Of a stretch of DNA of 64,000 nucleotides, positions 26,070-38,000 are shown piece by piece. The stretch is from Fasciolopsis buskii. Its lineage: Eukaryota > Platyhelminthes > Trematoda > Plagiorchiida > Fasciolidae. How positions within the stretch are numbered: position 1 is the stretch's first letter; every line of letters begins with the position of its first letter. The stretch is taken from NCBI GenBank assembly GCA_008360955.1, contig LUCM01004861.1, positions 18,860 through 82,859 on the forward strand. The letters are read 5' to 3'. The notes beneath the pieces were generated by a model. That model was not told the DNA's origin. It saw only the letters and a list, made by a program, of their open reading frames with translations, and did not search any database. The translations under genes and the position numbers were made by a program.

Positions 26070-29000
26070 GTATTTCATTACTTCTGAGGCCCACATATTT
26101 TAAATCTGCTAGTAGTAAACATAAATCAGACGCGCCGTTGTCCGATGTACCTGGGAAGAACTCGAACAATAGGAGGTATACGTGCTTTTTCACTCATTTC
26201 CAGAACGAGGTTAAATGTGTCTCTTGCTGTTAGTTCCAAACTGAGGTCTAAAAGTGGTAAAACCGGAAGAAAACCGAAGACAATTTTTAATCCTAAGGCC
26301 GCTGGAAGCGCGGGAGATGGGGAAAATTCCCCTGTTCCTGCGTTAAGCGCCGAATCTAAGCGAAGGCGGATGGATACGGCGGAGTACATAAAAAAACGCT
26401 TTTTGTACGATGTAGAAGATGAGCCTAAACGCTTGAAAAATCGGAAAACGCGACCACCCAGACTTACATCTGCGATCGTCTCGGTCCCTCGTAAACCTCG
26501 ACTACAAGTGAAACACTCCTTGCGTAGCGGTGCACCTTCTGAAGATGGAATGTTACCCTTGCGGAGCAGGCGTGGCCGCAGAGTGAAACCCAAGCAAGAC
26601 TATAGTCCTTTGTCTCATGAAAGCAAGAAATCTCCGCCTTATTTTCCCGAAAATGATATACCCTTGCGAAACAGCGTGAAGCGCAAAGGCAGGCGCGTCC
26701 AGAGGTCGGAAATTCTTCCCGGACCCGAACTGCATCAGCGAAGGTCCACGTGGGAACTGCCGGATTTATTCAATGCTGACGACAATGACCAACTAGATGA
26801 GCTTTCGCAGAGTGAATCTGGGATGAACGACGCTCGTAAACAAAGGGTAAGTTGGCGGTGCTCCAGAATTGGCGTTCATATACGTTTCATCATTGTGTTG
26901 TCATGCGATCTCACTCAGTTGTTGATATCGTACTCGCTGTCTTAGCTAGCTTCTATCATTGTTTTGCCGTAACTTCTTACCCTTGGTTCCTGTTTTTATA
27001 CCACGTTTATGCACTTATCGCTGTGTTGTATGGGACAGGTCGTTCAGCCCATATCACGTTCCCTTAGAAGCAATAGAGTTCAGTATGCGAGTACCCCGAT
27101 TAATCAGATGTATCACGAAACCGCACCTGTCAGCCGAAATTTAATTTAGTAACCTTATCAGTATTCGTCCGCGTTACGTAGTCTGTTACCATGATTGCTC
27201 ATTTTAGTGTATTTCTGCGAGTTGCTTGGTCTCGAACGTTCAGTCATCCATCCACTGTAGTAGTAATAGTATTGATCACTCAATCATTTTCGATGACAGT
27301 TTTGATGTGTTGCGTCATTGGACGCTTTGCATTAGAACCGTGCGGCACTTGTTCGTTTTTGTAACTTTTGTCTCGTTTATGTAGTTCCCGGATACCACGG
27401 AGCTACCAAATTATTCCGACGTCTTGCTGGACGATTTGCCAAACCGAGCAAACATCCTTGGTGGGGCTTTTGAAGAACATGACCGCCGAAAGCGAGTGTT
27501 ACGTGAACACTTGCGCCGACCTGAATATAGGAAAGCGTATCGCCACCCGTGCAGTCCTGACACACAGAAGAGTGAGTAAACCACAGGCTGTTTTTAATTC
27601 TTAAGGTTGTAATTCGTCATCAACGTGCTTTTCCTCTCATTTGGTCAGGACAGCAGCATTGTTAGACGGCATGTAGAGACCGTTCGGAATTCATGACCGG
27701 GATTCATAAGGCTGCCTGTAAAAGCACCATATTTCATCTTTAAGAATGTAAACCATTAAGCGTGTTGATGGTGATTGCTGTCCACGTAGACCCTTTGGCC
27801 TTACTGACTTCCGCTCGTCTATCTGTGTACATGCGTGTATGTATGTGTGGCAGTTGGTGGTTCTCTCGCCTGGCTCATTACCGCACCTGACCTTTTGGGA
27901 CCTTAGCTGGTTGCGTACCTCTCCAAGTGTTAAGATCAGAATTGTCGGCTCCCGCTTCCTCCCGTGCAATGGGCCCAAGAGGCTATGGGGCATGCCCCTC
28001 CGTTCCGCTCGCGTCCAGCATATCATAATGTATACATTTACATATGATTGCACGCTGAGTTCGTTGATAACCCTGACAAAGCGAATATGATTCCCCATTG
28101 CATCATGTCCCGCTGACCCTCCAGGGTCTGCCAGAATAGGCGCATGAATTGGTCATTTGGTCATCGTTTCGTGATAAGTGGCGTTTCTGCCGTGCTGGAA
28201 GAGACAACGTAGTGTCTCAAGCATCATTTGACTTTTTTGTTTCAGTCTACATCTCTAAGCTTCGCCAACTTCACAGATGTTCCGGGCGATTTGGTGGAAT
28301 GTTGTATTATCCTTTCCTCTTCCGGAATACCGTGCAATATAGGTTGAATGGATTTCCTTCATAGGCCTTGGATTCGAGTGATTAGGTCAATTGCTTCAGA
28401 AGTATCCGTCTTTGCAGGTCAGATATCGCTTCATTGAGATTAAAAAGCCATGGTTATCACAGCTGAAGGTGTGGGTCAACGTGGTGTATTAATGGTCTTA
28501 AATGAGGAGGCTGAAGCGGCCTTTTGAGACTGGGTCCCGGTTAACAGTCTCTTGCGCTCCGTGAGACTGCAAGGATGAGTCCGGAAGGAAAGTAGTGTTA
28601 GGCGCAGTTTATTTGTCATCTCGGCATACGCTCCGGCAAAGTGCATTACTGACATGGGGAAAGACGAGTTTTAAGATAACCTCGTCACCCTTGCTCTGAC
28701 GTTGCACTAGTGGCAGGTGGCCTTGATGCACATGTTAGAAAACTGAGTGCATTGGACTACTGTTTAGGTGGGTGACGCGCCTTGCCTGCTCAGCAAACAG
28801 ATAATGGAGAAAAACTTTTTCAGTTCTAAGCGGACAATCATTTATTACAATCTAGTGCAAATTCCCGGCACAGTTCGCGTCACACAGCGACATGGCGCTC
28901 CAGCTCGACGGGTAGTGTGAGTCAGATGGACCATATCGCAGTAAGCTACCGTTGGTGCAGTTCTGTCCAGAGCAGTAGATCGTACAGGACCACGTACGTC

Positions 29001-32000
29001 GATTCGGACTATGCATTAGATTTAATGTGATTTATGCTGCAGATCAACGGCCATGGACGCAAGCCACAAACCCGAATGGCCATCGAACGTCTGTCTGATT
29101 CGGCTGTTCGCAACCGCTACGAACAGAAACTATCCGGGGAACTAAGAACTTTGACGAGCAGTGAAATAAAATCAATCAGGCGATTCATTTGGCAGCAGAC
29201 TTCGCCTGTGGTCCTAGATCTATAGTTCATCAGAGACACTGAACCTCGCAAGGGTCGCTGGGTCTAATGGAGCGAAAACACCAGCTCACTAACTGCAAGG
29301 AAGTGAATAAGGTGCGTCGACAGTTGCAGCGTCAGTTGACCATAAGCCGTAAGAATGACTGTAAAAACTGTTCGGTTAAGGTAGCCGAGGAGATGGAGGA
29401 AGCGGCCGCTTCAGGTAACAGTGAAAGGCTGTTTAAACTTATGCGTGACCGCGGTGGGCGGCGAACTTCAGTTAACGAAGTCGTGTGCGATAAAAATGGA
29501 GAGCTCGTCCATGGTAGACAGGGAAGACTGGACCGTTGGGCAGAGCATTTCAAGGATCCGTTTAGTTGGCCATGCGCTATCGTATCTAGTCCGACGCCTG
29601 GAGCTGTGAATCCTTGGGAGGTGTCACTTGATCTCCCAACGGAAGTGAAAGTGGAGTCGAATATTCGGCTTCTGATGAGGAGAAAAGCAGCCGGTCCCAA
29701 CGACCTTCCCCAGTTCTTTTCAGATTGAGTGGAGAATTGCTGATGAAATCACTTACCTCTTTGCTTCGTGGTACTTGGAACGAGAAACGCGTCCCATTAT
29801 CGTGGAGTGAGTCACTGATTATGCCCATCTTCAAGAAGGGTGCACGGAGTGACTGCAGCAATCATCGTGGGATTAGTTTAGTTCCGATAGTTACTAAGGT
29901 GTTAGCTTTGATAATGCTGCATCGTTTGACACCGATTCGCGGGAGTGATATCCGCAAACACCAGGCCGGATTTCGGCCAGGTCGAGGTTGCATCCACCAG
30001 ATATTCCCTGTCCGACAGATATTCGGGACGTGCCACACACTGCCGCTCTGCGATCGTTGTCTTCCTTGACTTGGAAGAAGCGTTCGACTCCGCGGATCGA
30101 CCAGCACTATTCAGTGTTCTCCACGGGAAGGGTACGCCAGTGAATTTCGTAAACCTGTTGCGAGCATTGTACTCGCATACCTATGGTCGCGTCAGGGTAT
30201 ACAGTGAATTCTCAAGTTCATTCGAAACGACCAGCGACGTTTGACAAGGGTGTCCCATCTCTCCATTCCCGTTCAACTTCGTCATGAACGAGGTGATGGA
30301 AGATACTACAGATCTCCAAGATGTAGGAATCGAACTGGGAAGTGGAGGTAAGCTATGTGATCTAGAGTATGCGGATGATGTTATGTGCCTGTTCGAGTCT
30401 GCGGACCATGCAAAACGTGCACTAGACAGATCCGCGAGTTCGGTTTCTCGGTTTGACACGTGTTTTTCCCTTTCAAAATGCAATTTGGTGCTGAGCGGAG
30501 GGGCACTAATGATAGTAGACCGTTTCACTTACCTTGGTAGCTGCGTGTCCAACGACGGTGGCTCGGGATTAGAGGTAAGTATGCGCATATCCAAGGCTCG
30601 TGCAGCTTACGCTGGATTGAAGCACTTGTGGTGTCGGCCTGATATTTCAGTGACGTTGAAAGTTCGTGTGTACTGTGCGTGTGGGGGATTTTCGTCGGTT
30701 GGTGTTATGCTGCCGAGTTTGGTTGGTCTATGCACACGCTGAAGCACAAGACAAGTACTCACAGCGCACGATATCACAGGAGCACACAGTCTGTAGTCTA
30801 GTAGGACACGAACACACAGAGGTTAAAGACAAAAATTTTGGGCTCGGAATAGAGAAAACGAACACAGAGTACTGCCGCGCGTTTATTGGTGACCCACCAG
30901 CACAAGTCAGAATTCAGGTGGGCTCTATCGTCCATATAGTTTTGTTGGGTGGCCTTGATCGATGTGTGGACTAGCCAATCACAGAACGGGCTTTTATGAA
31001 TCTTTTCGCGGACATAAAAATATTCAACCGCGCAATATTTAAAATGACTTCAATTTCGGAATATTAAGAAAAAGATACGTTCTTTTGGAAAATTGGTGGC
31101 AGAAACGAAATCTGCTGCTCCAAAAACCCTGGAATGATGGTCGACCACAACACCTCCCCCTTTTGTTTAAAAAAAATGTTACCGGTACGCAGCGTCCTTT
31201 GGATTTACCTGGAGTTGCCTCGTTTGTCGTCGTGGACGGTCAGACCATCTTCAAGGGAGTAGGTGTATATTTCTTGTGTTGGTTGACGCTGACGTTTTCA
31301 CCAATTAGAACGTGTCTAAAAGTATTTCAAGGGGGATTTTTGTTTCTGTGTCAATCGGGGAGTCCGCGTAGCGTTTTCTTGTTTGGTTTCTGTGTCTGAT
31401 CCAAGTTCCGGCCGCAACAGCGACCTCATACAACCGGGATCCTTTTTTACGTTGAATGACTCCCTCCGTCCAGCCTGGATGACCGGGTCTGTAATCTCTG
31501 ACGTAGACCATTGAACCTTCGGTCAGACCGTCTTTCGGCACGCTGGGATAAGTTGGCGAACTCAGCGATAAGGCATCGCAGATGGTTTTCAGCTTTCGGC
31601 TCATTGACATTTCAGCTGTAGAGATACCTCCCGGTGTGTTTGGGTTTGCAGTTGTGAGGAATTTTTGCAAGTCTTTCCTCGTTGCTCCCTCCCCTTGCGG
31701 CTTGAGCAGAGGTCGTTTGAGTGTACCGACGAGTTTCTCCGACTGACCGTTTGAGCAGGGATGGTTTGGAGGCGAGCGCGTGTGTTGCTGGTACTTCTGA
31801 GTGGGTTTGCAGAAGGTGTCTATCAGCAATTTGCTGAGGCCCAATTCATCTGGCCAGTCAGCACCAAGCAGGTTGATGTCAGATTTTGCCATATAGCACA
31901 GCGTCGATACCAGTTTGTCGTTGTATTTGACCATACACTGGAGCTGTCCCGCTAAATCCAAAGCACCGCCACAGGCAGTTGTAGCCGTGATTGAAGTGGG

Positions 32001-35000
32001 TTGGGTAGGCGGCTTACCAATGTCATGCCAAGTTGATTTGGATATGACTGATGTGTCTGACGCAGTATCCAGTTGAAGGCAGACTGGATGGTTGTTTATG
32101 TTGGTTGTGACAAACCTTCTGCGGTCGGCGGCGTTTAATCGACAGGCAGCCACAAGGCCAAATGAATGAACGCTCGCGCGGTCGTTAGCTGACTTTGGCT
32201 TGCCTGGGCTGAAACGAGCTAGTCGTGAAAATCTATTGGTGTGGCAGAAACCTTCCTTGTGTCCCACATGATAACATTGTTTACGCTGGTGGGTGTGAAA
32301 AGGACAGAATTTGTGAAAGTGCCAGGCTCCGCAGTACCTGCAAGGCGAGAGGGGGCTTGGCGGGTTTGAACTGTCGACGTGTATGTGACCTCCGAGCTGG
32401 CGTGGGCGGATTTCTAACTTTAACAGCATTCACACTGTTGTAGGATCTTTCATGTCGTTGAATCATGGCCGCGTCATGTTTCAGATTAGATAAATGTTCA
32501 CACTCGTCTACGAGTTGTTCCAAAGTTGTGTCTGGTTGCTGTTCGATTTTGGCTAAAAGACGAGTGCGCAAGTCTGAATGGCTTGGGGACTAAAGCCCAC
32601 AAATGAAAATCAGACACCGGAATTGGTCTTTTGTTAATGCACCCAGTTTGAACCTGCCACACTCACGGTTAACAATTCCTGCCTATGTTACCAAGTCGTC
32701 CACGTCCCGTTTGACGAGTTTCAGACATTGATATCGTGTGTTGAACAGGGAAGATGGCTCACCGAAAATTTTTTTAGAGTCTGAACCGTCTGGTCAAATG
32801 TGCGGCTTGATGGTTCATCCGGCAAGATGAAGTTAATGTACCGCGTGTGTTCTGCAAAACCCAGTTTTCGCAGGAGTAATCGTACTTTGGTTTTGTCGTC
32901 TTTGTCCGCTAGATCGACGGTGAGCACGTCCTCGTTGCGTTTGAACCAGGATTCAAACGTAACGCCGCACTGTGGACCGTGTAGGAAATCGGTCATTAAG
33001 CGAAGCAGGAAATCTGATGAAATTTCAGGGCTGCCAGTTGTTGTGGTCACTCCCAATCCGTTGAGTTAGAGCCTCCATTAGTTTGAGCTGGGTCCGGAAC
33101 ATTTTTTTCATGTCCGCATCCATTGTGGTTATCGGCTGATGGCGTTCAGTTCGAAAAACCCCGTCGCCAGATTTGTTATGTTGCCGAGTTTTGTTGGTCT
33201 ATGCACACACTGAAGCACAAGACACAGGTACTCGCAGCGCACGATATCACAGGAGCGCAGCTTGTGGTCTAGTAGAATACGAACACACACACAGAGGTTG
33301 GAGACACAAAAGTTCAGGCTCAAGACTCAAGGCCCATAGTCGCACAATGAATAGGACAGATCTGCTGCTCCCTTGAATGAGCAGCCACACGGAACAATAA
33401 GCGGCGCGAAATACGAACAGCTAGCCCAGCCCGCTAGCGGAAGAGAGAAGACGAACACAGAGTACTGCCGCGTGTTTATTGGTGACCCACGAACACAAGT
33501 CAGAATTTAAGTGAGCTCTATCGTCTATATCGTTTTGTTGGGTGGCCTTGATCGATGTGTGGACTAGCCAACCACAGAACNNNNNNNNNNNNNNNNNNNN
33601 NNNNNNNNNNNNNNNNNNNNNNNNNNNNNNNNNNNNNNNNNNNNNNNNNNNNNNNNNNNNNNNNNNNNNNNNNNNNNNNNNNNNNNNNNNNNNNNNNNNN
33701 NNNNNNNNNNNNNNNNNNNNNNNNNNNNNNNNNNNNNNNNNNNNNNNNNNNNNNNNNNNNNNNNNNNNNNNNNNNNNNNNNNNNNNNNNNNNNNNNNCAA
33801 CGTAGGATGAAAAAATGTACAGCGAAGTTAGGCAAAGTAGGTGTCTCACGCCTTCGTGGTTGGGGTCCGAAAGACTTGTCGACTTGCTGCCTGGAGACAC
33901 TAAAGGATATGGCAATGAATCGTGAACAGTGGCGATCGTGTTGTCATTTTCTATCGAATCAGAATGATTGAAAACACGTGTTTGTACAGTTAGGCTGTGT
34001 TCCGTGTGTTGGCTGCAGCAGCATCTTATCTTTTCCCGCCTGTGTAGGTCCACTCCCTGTTCCCATTGGATATTCACTCTTTTTATATAAATGTGTAACT
34101 CTGGGGAAAGGCAGCGGTCAGTGAGGCTTGCCTTGCTGTTTACCACCAAACGATGATGATGAAGGTATATGTTCTTATGGCAGTTCGACCAGACCACTTA
34201 ATAGGTGGTCAAAAACTGTTGACACGTTTACGCCTCATGCTGTTCGCGATTCCTTGGGTTTCGTAACAGACATTTGAGTAGAACCCAATATTCCACAGTA
34301 TGTTCTGAAATTCGGGACCCTGATGTCAGTTTGATATCCGCCACTCGGCTGACTACAGTGATTGGTCCACTAGACCTAATGCGGCTTCCTGCTATACAGT
34401 TTCAGGGTCGTGAATGCCGTCTCCCACTCCAGGGCAATGGCCTTTGAAGCTATAGAACCACATGGATGTGTCAAGTATATTAGCCATATGAATTTCTGTT
34501 GGCAGTAATACACAAAGTATATATATTTATATACATACGGTAAACGTGCTGACTCAGTGTACGCCTTCTCAACTGTAGAATATATATGTATATATAGTGG
34601 TATTCGGTCTCGCCATTTTTCTGATTCTTTCACCGTTGTGTGCTACTGTATTTAGCTAAAATATTTTCATTGAGAAAATCTATGTGAAAGTTTATAATAC
34701 CTACTTTTGCGGCCGTAATTTTTTTCCCTTTTTCAGGAACAAATTCATTTCGTCGAAGAACGATGCTGTCTCCCGGTCATTCTTCTGACGCCGAAACAAA
34801 TCCACAGAATACTCTGGATTTTTGTGCAGACCAGACTTCTGGTAATTTTAGACGCAGGCAAGAATACGATGAGTTTGAGCATACCGAGGATGAGTATATC
34901 CAGTCTTCTGGCTCTCGTGCGCCCTCCGAGGAACCGAACCAAACTCCCCATGAAGAATTGGAAGAGGAATTACTTGCACCTGAGCTTTCGCTGTTAACAA

Positions 35001-38000
35001 GCCAGTCAGGTAATTCATTATTTTCTTGCTCGACATTGATAGACAATGGGACCGCCCCTCCAGGATCCTTGTCAAACTGCAGTGGCAGCCGACGAAAATC
35101 TCCCGTGCGCCCGATGCAGGTTCTTCGAACAAAATCGCACGTGGCTGCAAGTGCTGGACCGCAGACGCCCATCTTAGTTAGCACATCGGAGGAAAAGTTT
35201 GTTGAATAATTTACCCCTGATCGTTTTTTTATAGCCCTTTCATCTTCCATCCTACAATGACCACCGCCGGATCATACGCTAGGCCACTTCCTTCCGGCGA
35301 AGAATATTTGCCAACCGTATTTCATCCAGCCGTAATTGAGAAAAGTCCTTCCGATCAGACAGTTGGTGAAGCCCATTTTGGCTTAAAAGCCGCGTCTATT
35401 CTGCGCCTGCCAAGTTCGTCCAACGCGGGAGCTAGTGCTATAGCCATTCGTTCCATACCTGAGCATACTCTTCAGTTACCCGTCACAACCGAATGTTCGA
35501 CTTCGTCCCCTGGACCGTCTGCGCTCTTGCCCTCCGTTCTGAGTCAAGGCAGTAATCGCGCTGGTATGGGTCGTTAAATTTAATCAATGCATCTTGAGAA
35601 TAAGTAATTCCTATGTAGGTGGTGATCACTTGTGATTATTAAGTAAATACGTTTCCCCTCCTCTTGCTACATCCATTGAAAGGCATTTTTACGCAGTTCT
35701 TGTCTGAAATTCCTAGATTTTCAGCATCCTTTCTGATTTTAGCTCTTGATTGGCAATGCTTCCGTTTCACATTTTACGTTTCCTTCAGCTCATCCACTTG
35801 AGATGTGTGGTTTCCACTGAATTGAAACCTCTTCCTGCTGTCATTCTGTAACTATCGTTATGATCGTCAAACTGAATGTTTCTCCTTTCCAACACGTCTT
35901 GTGACACTACTTTGTGATACCCTTCATTCGTCTGTTCTGGTCCGTCATAGCTAACGAATGTCAGCATTTTATGGGAGATATTGCCATTGTGGTCTACTAA
36001 TTTCGAGTAGTGGTATCATGTAATATCATTCATTTATTTGCTGTTTTACTCAGTCGCATTTCATTTTGTAGCCTCGTTGCCGGCAACACGGATTTTCCCT
36101 GCTTCATCTCCAACTGCTCGACCAACAACGTCAGTGTCCACAAAGTCACTCCTGTCACATTCCGCGACTGCCGCTAGTCGACGGCGTCCTACAATTCTTA
36201 AACGCGGTGTATCAGGTACAGCGACCGTTGTCAGTAACGCTTTCGCTAGTCAGCGGCACACAGGTAGGCATTTCTTCGTCAATGAATCTCTGCTGTTCAG
36301 CTTAGCTTTATTGAATTTTCTACTACTCTACAAACTTGACAGCTGTCAGATTGAATTGAATTGGTCACTTTACTTGTGATCTGGTGTGCTACTACTCCGC
36401 CAAATCCAGTGGTTTCTAGCTGCAAGAGCGTCTACTTATCTCTTTTGCAGAAAATTTTCTCGTTTTATTTTAAACTTCATTTTGATCCTTTTTTGAACCC
36501 TAACGGTGAGTTGCTGTTTTCTCGATTCCCTAAACGCAGATGTTGAGGAAACTATTGTAAGCATTCCTGTTACTCGAACAATTGGAGCATTTACACCCCC
36601 CAGTGTGCACAAACCGCCTGCGGTGTTGCAAGTTACCACCACTAACACGAACCAGTCGCCTAATGCACCGGCCAAGCTTCTGCAGTTGGTAACAACGCCA
36701 TCGATCTCCTCATCTCAATTTTCTACCAATCTGACCGCGAGCGATAAGCTTTTTGGACGCCGTCCCGGCGGACCTGTTGCCACCCAGCACGGATCTCTAC
36801 CTGTTTCTGGTACCGGATCAACCTTTGTTGATGTGACAGAAACTCAGACCAGCACTGTCCGTACGTCATCCCATCTTTTGTGTTTCTGAACACATGTTGG
36901 GAAGCTTTCGTTGGGCCTGTCGCGTTTATTTTTTAACAGTTTATGAAGGTTGCGCATTACTCCTCATTTATCTCGCATTTTTCCGGATGTAACGGCGTCA
37001 TAGCGGCGTGCTCATGGACAGGCATGCGTTGGGTTTGCAGCAAACAATTAGAAAGAACGTCCACTAAAGGACAGTATGGGTCACAAATTTCTATAATCGT
37101 TAGTCTTGGCGTTTAGGTCGCAAGCGTTTCATCAGCGCGAGGCAGTGGTGATACACTACTTTTTATTCTAGCGGCTCATTTGCGATCGCGTTAGCGTAAA
37201 GTACCAGAATTATTGTCGTCACTTCTAGGTACTACCAGACAGTTTCCTTAGAAGCAGGTCATTAATTGTCCTTTTATTCGGCCTTTTAGCCTTCATAATA
37301 ACACTAGTAGCGAATCAGTAAACCTTGGTGTGTCGGGCCCCGCTTTACTCAGCATCTTTTCAATGATGTCTAAAAACATTTTCCAGATCAGTTGCTTTGT
37401 GAGGTTTTATGAGTGTTACGGCACAAGACCCGCAAATTTTCGTACGTCACGTCTTAGATTCTTAGAAAGCACTTCAAATAGGTTACTTATCAGTTATTAT
37501 TAACGATAACGAAGACCGTGGAGCCTGTCAATAGTTAGACCTTTTGTTTATTCTTACCGATCTTTAAAAATTGAGTGTCTTGTTGTTGCCTTCGATATTT
37601 GGCCCTAGCTCAGTTTCGCATTGAGCAGAGCCAATTAAGGGTGGTGTTTGTGTAAGTCATTCTCAAGAACTTTTGCATGTAGAGATCACTGATCTTCCGG
37701 TAACTTGGCTTATTTTGGTTCGTTTTTAAGTTGTCATATCCGCAAGCGGCAGTATGTATTTGTTACATTATATATGATTATGTGGATCTTTTATGGTACT
37801 CTCATAGTGAGTTACTCCGCAAAAACTCATGGGCTGTACTCCGCAGTGTTATCCATCGATTGTCCTGTTTGTATGTGGGAAGTAGAAAATCAGTCAGTTG
37901 ATAGGATTCTCCTCTTCCCGAGAGTCACATGTTTAACCCCCAGTGTTTGTAATTGTTATCGCCTTTCGTTTTCTTAAGACTAAATACAAATGCAGTCTCC

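Larger units (their letters stand above)
30703..33580 (-). mobile_element. Internally deleted Ty3/gypsy (CsRn1-like) LTR retrotransposon
   Basis: Read on the minus strand: 5' LTR (33174 rightward into the gap), candidate primer-binding site, gag, protease, integrase C-terminus, polypurine tract, 3' LTR (30703-31152). Reverse transcriptase, RNase H and most of integrase are missing. The family call rests on three things: the gag text ('FESWFKRNEDVLTVDLA', 'RLLLRKLGFAEHTRYINFI'), the protease box with D-T-A-S rather than D-T-G, and the zinc-knuckle spacing. All resemble CsRn1-like elements of flukes as I know them. The element interrupts the intron-3 RTE copy, so it is the younger insertion. 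Its 5' boundary lies inside the N gap. Confidence 0.85.
28250..34166 (+). mobile_element. RTE-type non-LTR retrotransposon in intron 3, split by a nested LTR element
   Basis: This is a second copy of the RTE at 14014-17190, in the opposite orientation. The 5' part (about 28250-28472) is a strongly decayed endonuclease start. 28473-30462 is the near-identical arm, with linker ORF 29267-29728, RT motif A near 30061-30095, a TGA at 30242-30244 before motif B, and YADD at 30368-30379. RT text continues, about 83% similar to the other copy, to about 30702, where the LTR element begins. RTE sequence resumes right after the N gap (33798), reading 'GVSRLRGWGPKDLST' and ending 'NQND' at 33971. A 3' UTR follows, with a short GAT run at about 34153-34164. 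It lies in sense orientation inside intron 3. Frameshifts near 29728 and 30000-30062 and the TGA make it inactive. Confidence 0.85.

Noticed and set aside
26145..26945. 266-codon ORF taken as an intact single-exon gene starting at 26145
   Set aside because: A strong 3' splice acceptor ends at 26203 and a donor lies at 26847. Phase matches to exons 1 and 3 show that the coding part is 26204-26846, and the rest is intron read-through.
14957..30462. Reading the inverted arms as terminal inverted repeats of a giant DNA transposon
   Set aside because: The arms are internal pieces of RTE elements that continue on both sides, with no transposase between them and no target-site signature at the arm ends.
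31085..31399. Plus-strand 104-codon ORF in the LTR element
   Set aside because: It is antisense to the 3' LTR and the end of the integrase fragment, with no motif of its own.
35010..35015. Donor-like GTAATT inside exon 4
   Set aside because: It would leave exon 4 in phase 1, whereas the next open frame needs phase 2. The sequence between 35010 and 35196 stays open and continues the composition of the exon.
36050..36051. Alternative acceptor CTCAG just before exon 6
   Set aside because: Starting at 36052 would require a phase-2 upstream exon, but exon 5 ends in phase 1. The acceptor ending at 36071 fits.
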